A stretch of DNA of 64,000 nt from Gammaproteobacteria bacterium (GTDB lineage Bacteria; Pseudomonadota; Gammaproteobacteria; JASBUN01). Below, piece by piece: positions 9,690 through 17,241 of this stretch. The position numbers and the translations under genes are program-made. The stretch's first letter is position 1; each line of letters opens with the position of its first letter. The notes under the pieces were generated by a model that saw only the letters and a program-made list of their open reading frames with translations, made no database searches and was not told where the DNA came from. The DNA lies in the NCBI GenBank assembly GCA_030147845.1, contig JASBUN010000064.1, positions 1 through 64,000 of the forward strand, given 5' to 3'.

Positions 9690-12563
9690 ATGGCGAACAT
9701 AAACAGAATGGTAGACAACGACCCGATCTCACAGGCGCCGACGTCCGCGCTGCGAGGCGATAGCGCCAATCGCCCGTCAGAGCCGCGCGTGCGCGTCGAT
9801 CAGACGCGCCAAGCGTTCGCGCAATTGCTGCCGGCGCTGGCCGCCGAGGCATTCCCGGCAGCCTTGTCGGTGTTGTTATTGTGGTCACTGTTGCCGCACG
9901 GTTTGCTGCAGATCTGGGCGGTCGGCATGTCGCTGTTGCTGGGGCTCGGGGTGTTTCTACACGTTGCGTACTGCCGTGCCCAAGCTGACGGTACGACGCT
10001 GATCAATGGTCCCCTCGTATTACGCTGGCTGTACGCGTCGATCGGGCTGGCCTGGGGTTTGCTGGTGGTGTTGGCGGCGCCGCGTACGCCGGTTGAGACA
10101 CAGCTGTTGCTGGTGGCGCTGGCCGCATTAGCGGCGGCGGGCGGCTCGTCGGCGCGCGCTCCGTTGCCGCGCGTGAACGCCGGTTACCTAGTGTTGGTGT
10201 TGGCGCCGGCTGCCATCGCGCTGCTGGCGCGCAACGAGTTGTTGCTCAATGCGGCGGGTCTAGCGTTGCCTGCGTTTGGCGCTGCGTTACTGCTATCAGC
10301 GCGCCGCTCGCGCGAGCACATGGCGCGCTTGTCCACGCTGGGCAATGAGAACGCCGAGCTGTTGGTGAATTTGGCCAACGCACGCGACAAAGCCGAGGCC
10401 ACCCAGAGTCTGGTCGAGCGTGCCAATGGCAAGTTGCAGGAGCAAATTCGCGAGCGTGAACGGATTCAGAAACAGATCGAGTCATCAAAGAGACAGACAA
10501 GCGCAATTCTTGCCAACGTGCGCGACGTGATTTTCCAGGTCGACCTGGAAGGACGTTTCACCTGGGTGTCACCGTCGATCGAGCAGTTGCTCGGTTTGCC
10601 GACCGATAAGGTGATCGGCGCGACGATACAGGAGCTATGCTTTGGCGCCACCTCGAGCGATACCTTGTTCACGCAACTGGAGCGCCAATTCGGCGTCGTC
10701 GATCACTATGTCGCGCAAATGAAGCGCAACTCCGGCGCGCGCGTATGGGTTTCCATCAATGCGCACTACACGCATGCGAACAGCGGCGGCATTTCCGGCA
10801 TCGAAGGTACCATTCGCGATATTTCCGAATATCGCCAATCGCAGGAGGCGTTGTATCAGGAAAAAGGGCGCGCACAGGTCACCCTGCGTTCCATCGGCGA
10901 TGGCGTGATCACCACCGACGTGCATGGCGTGGTCGAATATCTCAATCCGGCGGCGGAGAAATTTACCGGCTGGGAGCTAGCGGAAGCGCGCGGTAGCCCG
11001 GTAGAGTCGGTGTTGACCCTCATCGACGAATCCACGCGCGCCGAGCTGAGTTACACGCCGTTTGAACGCTGTTTGCAGGAACAAGACAGCGTTGGCCTTT
11101 CCGAGCCGGCGCTGTTGGTGCATCGGCGTGGTGAAAACGAATTCTCCATCGAGGTCACCGCCGCGCCGATCAAGGATTCCGATGGCTATATCATCGGTGC
11201 CGTGCTGGTTTTTCACGATGTCACCAAATTGCGTAGTTTGGCCCGGCAAATGTCCTACCAAGCGCTGCACGATCCGCTCACCGGGCTGATCAATCGACGC
11301 GAATTCGAGTCTCAGCTAAGTGAGATGATCGAGTCGGTGAAGGCCGATTTCAAACGTCACAGTGTCTGCTTCCTCGATCTCGATCAGTTCAAAGTGGTCA
11401 ATGATACCTGCGGCCATATCGCCGGTGATGAACTGCTGAAGGCGATTGCGAGCGAGCTGCGGTCGACCTTGCGCGAGGCGGACACGCTGGCGCGGCTCGG
11501 CGGCGACGAGTTTGGTGTGTTGCTGAAGGGCTGTCCGCTGGATAGAGCGTGTGAAATCGCGGAGTCCATGCGCAGCGCGGTCGAGTCGTTTCGTTTCAAC
11601 TGGGCTGGGCGTCAGTTCCGCGTCGGCGTTAGCGTCGGCGTAGTCCCGGTCGCTGAGGGCGATTGGGAGCTTACCGAGGTATTGAGTGCCGCCGATTCCG
11701 CCATGTACGTCGCCAAGGAGGGCGGGCGCAACCGCGTACATGTGTTCGAACCGGACGATACCGCCGTGGCCCAGCGTCATGGCGAGATGCAGTGGATGCA
11801 AACCATCCAGTGGGCGCTGGAGCGAGACCTGTTCAAACTCTATTACCAGCCAATCATATCGTTGGCGGATCCGCGCTCAAATGAATTTGGCGGCGAGGTG
11901 CTACTGCGTCTGGTCGATGCCGACGGCGAATTGGTCATGCCACGCGTATTTATGCCCGCCGCCGAGCGTTACCATCTTATGCCGGCCATCGACCGCTGGG
12001 TCGTAAAGCAGGTATTTATTCGGATGAGCGCATCGATGAGCGCCGGCATGGACCCTCATCCGTGTGCGATCAACCTATCCGGGCAGTCGCTATCCGACGT
12101 TGGATTTCTCGACTTCATCCTCGATCAACTACATGCTAACGACGTGCCCACGCACAAAATCTGCTTCGAGATTACTGAGACGGCGGTGGTCGCCAACATT
12201 GAAAGCGCGCAGTACCTGATAACCGAGCTGCGCGGCATTGGTTGCCGTTTTGCGCTTGATGATTTCGGCAGCGGTATGAGTTCGTTCGCGTATCTTAAAA
12301 GCTTGCCGGTCGACTATCTGAAGATTGACGGCAGTTTCGTCGTCAACCTGACTGCCGATAGCCGCGACCGTTCGGTGGTGAAGGCGATCAACGAAATTGG
12401 CCATGTAATGGGCATCAAAACGGTAGCGGAGTTCGTCGAGAACGATCGCACCCAACACATTTTACAGATGCTCGGGGTCGATTTCGCGCAAGGCTATGGC
12501 ATCAGCCGACCGGTGCCACTGGACGACTACATACGCGATCATCGGCTGGTCGCTACGATGTGA
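9690..12563 (+). CDS. membrane PAS-PAS-GGDEF-EAL c-di-GMP regulator
   Basis: A roughly 957-residue inner-membrane signalling protein. The order is: a short polar N-terminus; about five to six hydrophobic helices (about residues 45-205); a charged coiled coil (about 215-270); two PAS domains (beginning near ILANVRDVIFQVDLEGRF and LRSIGDGVITTDVHGVV); GGDEF with intact GGDEF and an upstream RxxD I-site (READ); then EAL. The EAL signature reads EVL (GGEVLLRL), a known active variant. The other phosphodiesterase residues look present: the Asn of AINLSGQS, the Glu of EITETAV, DDFGSG, LKIDG and the Glu of TVAEFVEN. It may therefore be bifunctional. The start is uncertain (ATG at 9690 or 9708), and no good ribosome-binding site is visible at either. 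It follows cls by 217 bp. Confidence 0.9.
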   Translation: MANINRMVDNDPISQAPTSALRGDSANRPSEPRVRVDQTRQAFAQLLPALAAEAFPAALSVLLLWSLLPHGLLQIWAVGMSLLLGLGVFLHVAYCRAQADGTTLINGPLVLRWLYASIGLAWGLLVVLAAPRTPVETQLLLVALAALAAAGGSSARAPLPRVNAGYLVLVLAPAAIALLARNELLLNAAGLALPAFGAALLLSARRSREHMARLSTLGNENAELLVNLANARDKAEATQSLVERANGKLQEQIRERERIQKQIESSKRQTSAILANVRDVIFQVDLEGRFTWVSPSIEQLLGLPTDKVIGATIQELCFGATSSDTLFTQLERQFGVVDHYVAQMKRNSGARVWVSINAHYTHANSGGISGIEGTIRDISEYRQSQEALYQEKGRAQVTLRSIGDGVITTDVHGVVEYLNPAAEKFTGWELAEARGSPVESVLTLIDESTRAELSYTPFERCLQEQDSVGLSEPALLVHRRGENEFSIEVTAAPIKDSDGYIIGAVLVFHDVTKLRSLARQMSYQALHDPLTGLINRREFESQLSEMIESVKADFKRHSVCFLDLDQFKVVNDTCGHIAGDELLKAIASELRSTLREADTLARLGGDEFGVLLKGCPLDRACEIAESMRSAVESFRFNWAGRQFRVGVSVGVVPVAEGDWELTEVLSAADSAMYVAKEGGRNRVHVFEPDDTAVAQRHGEMQWMQTIQWALERDLFKLYYQPIISLADPRSNEFGGEVLLRLVDADGELVMPRVFMPAAERYHLMPAIDRWVVKQVFIRMSASMSAGMDPHPCAINLSGQSLSDVGFLDFILDQLHANDVPTHKICFEITETAVVANIESAQYLITELRGIGCRFALDDFGSGMSSFAYLKSLPVDYLKIDGSFVVNLTADSRDRSVVKAINEIGHVMGIKTVAEFVENDRTQHILQMLGVDFAQGYGISRPVPLDDYIRDHRLVATM

Positions 12564-12606
12564 TCGAGCTCGACGATAATCCGTTCCGCGTCGCCGGCGG
12601 TTGTCG

Positions 12607-13671
12607 CTAGACGCGCGCTCCGCCGGTCTTCAGCCAACGATTGCTGTAGCTGCCCGGGAACACCTTCACGATCGAACCGTCCAATAGCCGAACGAGCGCC
12701 GATTCCTTACGATTTTCCACCGTTACCAACGCTTCCGCGCCACCATCCACCACGGTCAGCCCACTGAGCTTATTCGGCCCCTTGGCTTCGGCGCGCACCG
12801 GAATTTCACCGAGATAGCGGTCGTGGTCGGTCGAGAATAGTAGAATATGTCCAGAGAATCCGGCTGCATACACCACCCTTTGGTCTGGACTGACCGCCAG
12901 CTGCATGAAACCAGCCTTGGCTTCCGGAATGTGCCGATAGCTGAACGATGGATCGACTTCCGAAGTTCGGATGCGCACGATTTTACCTGAGCGCGGATGG
13001 ATGACGCTCATGACGCCGGTTTTCATATTGGCGGCGAAGATTTTGCCATTGGCCCAAGCCAGATCGCCGCTGTTGCCGACATCAAAGGTGCGTTCAACCT
13101 TGCCCGACGGCAGGCTGATTTCTGTCACGCCCTGGTCGCGATTTCCGCCTATGAAGGCATGCCGCCCGCCAAGGCTTATGGCCAGCGCGTTACCACCGAC
13201 AGCCAGATGGAACATCGGTTTCCAATCGCCGGTGGAATAGGCGGCCAACTGTTTACCCGATAGTACCAGCAGGAGTTTCCCATCCGGCGTTACGCGCGCG
13301 ACACGACCGCCTTTGATAGTCGGGATGCGGCCGACGGGCCGCAAGGAATTCTCGTGCAACACGAACGTCTTGCCGGCCGCCGTGGGTATATAAAGGTCGT
13401 GATTGTGTAGGTCGGCGGCGGGATAAAAACTATTACCCGACGCCGTACCCGCGGTGCCGAAGCTGCCGTCGGTGATTTTGTTGCCCTTGCTATGCCATAC
13501 CACCAAGCGACCATTGCCGGCGCCGGTCGGTGGCGCGGGATAGGCGCCGATGGCCGCCGCCGCGGGTAGCGAATCGGATGGATAGTAAGCCAATGCCTGT
13601 GACCCTGCTAATGCCAGCGCGCCGGCTAACAGGCTACGCGAGGTGAGCGCAAGAAGATGGTTAGGTTTCAT
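12607..13671 (-). CDS. secreted beta-propeller-like protein of unknown function
   Basis: A 354-residue protein with a clear Sec signal peptide (basic MKPNH, hydrophobic LLAGALALAGSQ, cleavage near ALA-YY at about residue 28), so it is exported. The rest consists of repeated blade-like units such as VARVTPDGKLLLVLSG and LAVSPDQRVVYAAGFSG, resembling YVTN/quinoprotein-type propellers. No haem CxxCH motif or other catalytic signature is seen, so it may be a binding or scaffolding protein. It converges with the PAS-GGDEF-EAL gene, with 43 bp between the stops, so the two are not co-transcribed. Function is not assigned. Confidence 0.7.
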   Translation of the reverse strand: MKPNHLLALTSRSLLAGALALAGSQALAYYPSDSLPAAAAIGAYPAPPTGAGNGRLVVWHSKGNKITDGSFGTAGTASGNSFYPAADLHNHDLYIPTAAGKTFVLHENSLRPVGRIPTIKGGRVARVTPDGKLLLVLSGKQLAAYSTGDWKPMFHLAVGGNALAISLGGRHAFIGGNRDQGVTEISLPSGKVERTFDVGNSGDLAWANGKIFAANMKTGVMSVIHPRSGKIVRIRTSEVDPSFSYRHIPEAKAGFMQLAVSPDQRVVYAAGFSGHILLFSTDHDRYLGEIPVRAEAKGPNKLSGLTVVDGGAEALVTVENRKESALVRLLDGSIVKVFPGSYSNRWLKTGGARV

Positions 13672-14017
13672 GATGGGCTCCTTTGAGAGATTTTCCGCAA
13701 CAGCTGTTGGCGGCGCCGCTGCTGTTCGGATGGGCGAGGTGCGCGCGGTGCGACAGGCGCCGCTGGAATCGCCGCTGCGTACCCGACAGCATTTCTAGCA
13801 TTGAGCATATCCCGTGCCAGGTGGTGGTTTACCGCACTTCATGCACATACGACGTCGTCGACATAGCAGCGGTGGTAATCGGCCGCGCATGCGGGGGCTT
13901 TTGCACCGCGTCGATACTGCACGCACTTACCTAAGCATGCCGCATCCGCTAGACTTGGGTGCCAAATCGGCGCTCGAACTGCGCCGTTATTGTTGCCGTA
14001 CATCGGCGGAGGTAATG
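13672..14017. other. divergent intergenic region
   Basis: 346 bp separate the start of the exported propeller gene (leftward) from the hydrolase gene (rightward), so promoters for both should lie here. A GGAGGT ribosome-binding site ends this stretch (14008-14013). In-frame codons continue upstream of the hydrolase start to 13814, but they do not look like conserved protein. No convincing -10/-35 pair, repeat or RNA structure was identified. Confidence 0.5.
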
Positions 14018-14728
14018 ATGACCGAGACAAAACCTTATTCCATACATGCGTTGGAGCTGGGCCCGATGGAGAATTTTGTCTATCTCATCGAAGACCATGC
14101 CACACGGCGCGCAGCAGTCGTCGACCCTGCATGGGAGGTTTCCCGCGTGTTGCAAGTGGCGCGCGAACGTGGGTTACATATCAGCGATATTCTTCTTACC
14201 CACAGTCATCACGATCACATCAACGGCCTTGAAGAGGTGCTTGAGGCCCACGACGCGCAGCTGCATTTGCTGAAGCCGGAAGCGCAATTCTGGGGCCAGC
14301 AGTTGGATTTGCCGACGCTGCATCACGGCGGTGATCGTATCGCGCTCGGTGATACGGAGATTGAAGTCATGCACACGCCCGGGCATACGCCCGGCTCCGC
14401 ATGCTATCGCTTAGGCGACGATCTGATCACCGGCGATACCATGTTCGTATTCGGTTGCGGGCGTTGCGACCTGAAAGGCGGCGACCCGGAAGTGATGTTC
14501 GATACGCTACGTGACATCAAGCACAGCCTTCCAGCTTCGACCGTTATCCATCCGGGGCACAATTATGCCGAGGTGAGCACATCCACGTTGGCGGAACAGG
14601 AACAAGGCAACCCATTTCTGCATTTCGATCGGCGTCAGGACTTCGTTACTTACCGTATGCATTATCACGACCTTCATCGTGACTCGCCCTACCGTCCGGT
14701 GGCGCGCGGACAGCAGATGCCTGATTAA
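14018..14728 (+). CDS. metallo-beta-lactamase-fold hydrolase, glyoxalase II-like
   Basis: A 236-residue cytoplasmic metallohydrolase of the hydroxyacylglutathione hydrolase/MBL-fold group. Metal-binding motifs are THSHHDH (about residues 60-66), HTPGHTPGS, GDTMF and HPGHNY. The C-terminal region LAEQEQGNPFLHF is the family feature seen in glyoxalase II-like enzymes. Likely reactions are hydrolysis of a glutathione thioester or, less likely, a persulfide dioxygenase reaction; I cannot separate these by eye. Two adjacent ATGs (14015 and 14018) follow GGAGGT, and the second gives the better spacing. It is a single gene, 63 bp from a convergent PilZ gene. Confidence 0.82.
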   Translation: MTETKPYSIHALELGPMENFVYLIEDHATRRAAVVDPAWEVSRVLQVARERGLHISDILLTHSHHDHINGLEEVLEAHDAQLHLLKPEAQFWGQQLDLPTLHHGGDRIALGDTEIEVMHTPGHTPGSACYRLGDDLITGDTMFVFGCGRCDLKGGDPEVMFDTLRDIKHSLPASTVIHPGHNYAEVSTSTLAEQEQGNPFLHFDRRQDFVTYRMHYHDLHRDSPYRPVARGQQMPD

Positions 14729-14791
14729 ACAGGAGGCAAAACGCCAGCCGGCCGATTGGCCGCCGGTGCGAAGTGGTTAGGCTGGGTTGAA

Positions 14792-15109
14792 TCAGTGTGG
14801 TAGTCGGCCGCTGACCGAGCGGTTCCGGTGGCGGTTCCAAATCAATGCCGCGCCGTTGCGCGATATGCGGGCCACCACCGCCGGTAGACGGTGAATGCGG
14901 ACCACCGTGCCCTTGTGCACGACAAAGACGAGATCCACGCGCGCACCGAGCGGCGGGTTATCGCGGCTGGCTTCCAAGAACACGCCATTTACGCTGATAT
15001 TACGTGTCTGGTAGCGGTGCGGGCGACCTTGCCATGAGATATACACCCCGGTGGCGATGCGCTTGCGTGCGGTCTGACGCCGCTCCGATGGGCCGACATT
15101 ATTGAACAT
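14792..15109 (-). CDS. PilZ-domain protein
   Basis: A small (105-residue) stand-alone PilZ domain, a c-di-GMP receptor fold. The RxxxR ligand motif is present in ERRQTARKR near residues 9-17, and the second motif NISVNGVF matches N/DxSxxG, so both binding elements are intact. The ATG at 15109 places the RxxxR motif just after the start, as in most stand-alone PilZ proteins; the frame remains open upstream to 15226, but that part is not PilZ-like. With the two GGDEF proteins upstream it forms part of a local c-di-GMP theme. The output partner is unknown. Confidence 0.83.
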   Translation of the reverse strand: MFNNVGPSERRQTARKRIATGVYISWQGRPHRYQTRNISVNGVFLEASRDNPPLGARVDLVFVVHKGTVVRIHRLPAVVARISRNGAALIWNRHRNRSVSGRLPH

Positions 15110-15449
15110 ACACAAGCCTCGATAACGGTGCCTGGTTCCCGACCAAGCTGGTGTGTGATGTTGCAGATAGGCTAAGTATACATGCACGGTAGCGGCCGGG
15201 AAGTGCGACCGGCGCGGTCGCGGCAAGCGGCGTCGGCCAATCGCGCGCCGGTGGCGTCCCGGCGCGGCGCACGCGGCCGTGCTTGCCGGCCCGTCACCAT
15301 TAATAACGTATTGTTATTAATGATTTTATCCGCATTTAACGGTCATCGCTCGTGGTCACGCGCTGCGTTACGCGCGCAACCCATGTAATCGGGCGGTACG
15401 CGGCCGCAATGGTTTGCCCCGGTTACGATCGCCTAAATCCGACCGCCAC
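15110..15449. other. intergenic region upstream of PilZ gene
   Basis: 340 bp between the PilZ start and the end of the HTH-ferredoxin-reductase gene, both leftward. It holds an AT-rich perfect inverted repeat (15298-15322, listed separately) in an otherwise very GC-rich segment. Short rightward frames in this stretch show no recognisable protein features. Confidence 0.5.
15298..15322. repeat. perfect AT-rich inverted repeat, possible operator
   Basis: CATTAATAAC (15298-15307), a five-base spacer GTATT, then GTTATTAATG (15313-15322) form a perfect ten-base inverted repeat. It sits about 190 bp upstream of the PilZ start and 128 bp beyond the stop of the upstream HTH-reductase gene. There is no T-run, so it does not resemble an intrinsic terminator. 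The dyad symmetry and AT-richness fit a binding site for a dimeric regulator. The regulator is not known. Confidence 0.5.
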
Positions 15450-16946
15450 CTAGGTTTCCGCTACGCCGTGGCCCTGACGCAGCACTTCGCAATGGAGTTG
15501 TACGCGCGGCAGTCCGCGCGCGAGTAGAAACGGTTCGGCATGCGCCAATACTGCTGCCGGCGCCGACAGGTAGAAATCGTGCGCAGCCAGGTCCGGGTGT
15601 TCATTCATCACCCGCAGTAGAACCTGTTGCAGCGAGGAGTCGGCATTGGCGAGGGTTATTGGCGTGTAGTCGACGTTGTCCAATGCGTCGGCCCACGAGC
15701 GACACAGGTTGTGGTAATAGTGGCCGCCGGCTGTGCTGCTGATCCAATACAAATGCATGCGTTCGGCGGTGTCGAGCGCAACGGCGTGCTCGATCAGGCC
15801 CTTCAGCGGAGCGAAACCCGTATCCCAGGCCAGAAAGACTAACGAATTGCATGATTCGTGATCGAGCTTGAGCGATCCGCGCGGGCCGTGGATGTGTAGT
15901 TCGTCCGAGGCGGTCGTGCGATGAAAGATGTGTTTAACGAACCTTGTATTTGCGGCTCGGCCGATGTGAAATTGCAGCTTGGAGGCATCGCAGGGGCAGC
16001 TGGCGATGGAATATTCGCCGCCGTCCACGCCATTGATCGACAACGCCGCATATTGTCCGGCCAGAAACTGGAGCTGCTGGGACGCCGGACTCTTGACGTC
16101 GATCAGTACGACATCGTCCGAGGGTCGTTGGAGATTACAAATTTTGGCGCTGATATGCTGTTGTTCGATGTCCGCGTGCGCGGCGATTTCATCGACCTCG
16201 AGTTCTACGTCGCTGATCGCGGTGTTGCAACAGGTCAACAGCAAGCCGCGGCGGCGCTCGGCTTCGGACAAGCCGTAGACCGGCGCGCGAAGGCGTTTCA
16301 CCGTGCCGGCCAGCAATCGCGCGCGGCAACGGCCGCAGCTTGCGTCACTACAACCATAGGGTAGTCCGTATCCGGCGCGCAGCCCGGCGTCGAGGATGGA
16401 GTCGTTGCCCTCGACAAAAAAATCATGTCTGCTTGGGAATAAGTGCACGTGCGCCGCCATCAGGCGCAGCACAGTGTCGCGTACTGTCAGAGGGTGAGGT
16501 TTTAGGTCCGTGTTTTGCTGTGTCGCCATGGCGTGTTCCAACCATTGGCTCAGCTCGGCGATGCCGCTCGACGTGTGCGGCGCCTGCTGCAGTTGTATCA
16601 GGCGTGCGCGTAGTTGTTCGATGATCGACGCGTAACGGTTTGCCGCCGATTCGGCCTGCGCTAGTTCTTCGCTCAACTGCGTGAGCCGGGCGACCACCGT
16701 TTCGGTGTCGGGCATGCCGGAAGGCGCCCGCAACGAGCGCGGCACGGCCTTGCGCTTTATGCTGTCGACCTTTTCGATCATGGTGGCGTCGTCGACGCGC
16801 GTGTCCGGGTAGACACGCAGCAAATCGTTCAGCTCTATCATGCCTTCGAACGTGGGCAGCTCGCCGTCGCTGATTCTTGACTGCAAGGCGCCGCGTTTGA
16901 CACCGACCAGACGGGCGGCTCTCGAGAGGGTGAGGTATTGCGCCAT
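15450..16946 (-). CDS. HTH / 2Fe-2S ferredoxin / flavin-reductase-like fusion protein
   Basis: A 498-residue soluble protein with an unusual order. Residues 1-50 form a MerR/excisionase-type helix-turn-helix (YLTLSRAARLVGVKRGALQS). A helical, probably coiled-coil stretch follows (about 80-130). A plant-type 2Fe-2S ferredoxin domain (about 150-245) has the Cys pattern Cx4Cx2C in YGCSDASCGRC and a fourth Cys in LLLTCCNT. A ferredoxin-NADP reductase-like module fills about 255-490. In that module the FAD motif RxYS reads GEYS, the NAD-loop GTG reads DTG (WDTGFAP), and the C-terminal CGP reads SAP, so electron entry may be altered or lost. I chose the ATG at 16946, directly before the HTH; an upstream ATG at 17006 is possible. 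A redox-responsive DNA-binding role is inference. Confidence 0.72.
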   Translation of the reverse strand: MAQYLTLSRAARLVGVKRGALQSRISDGELPTFEGMIELNDLLRVYPDTRVDDATMIEKVDSIKRKAVPRSLRAPSGMPDTETVVARLTQLSEELAQAESAANRYASIIEQLRARLIQLQQAPHTSSGIAELSQWLEHAMATQQNTDLKPHPLTVRDTVLRLMAAHVHLFPSRHDFFVEGNDSILDAGLRAGYGLPYGCSDASCGRCRARLLAGTVKRLRAPVYGLSEAERRRGLLLTCCNTAISDVELEVDEIAAHADIEQQHISAKICNLQRPSDDVVLIDVKSPASQQLQFLAGQYAALSINGVDGGEYSIASCPCDASKLQFHIGRAANTRFVKHIFHRTTASDELHIHGPRGSLKLDHESCNSLVFLAWDTGFAPLKGLIEHAVALDTAERMHLYWISSTAGGHYYHNLCRSWADALDNVDYTPITLANADSSLQQVLLRVMNEHPDLAAHDFYLSAPAAVLAHAEPFLLARGLPRVQLHCEVLRQGHGVAET

Positions 16947-17241
16947 GGCGTGTGCTCGTAAGGGTTGCTGTAGTCGAGGCGGCGGCTTGCGCGTTGCCGG
17001 CGCCATGCCGCCATCCGCTTGATCAAATCAAACCGTGCTTCTCCCCAGTATAAACCCGGCTGCTGCCCGGCGGATGCCGGCGGGCGAAACGGCAGCACCG
17101 CGTATCCGTTTAGCGGCAGCGGCGTGACGGCTGGCCGCTGCTCCGGCGTAGATTAACCCGGCTGTATTCCTATGGTACTCTTTACAAGGGAATTCGGCCG
17201 AGTACCCGGGCTCGGCCGAGGCGACCGATAAAGGACCCGAT

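Noticed and set aside
15298..15322. Inverted repeat considered as a transcription terminator
   Set aside because: The stem is AT-rich and no T-run follows in either direction.
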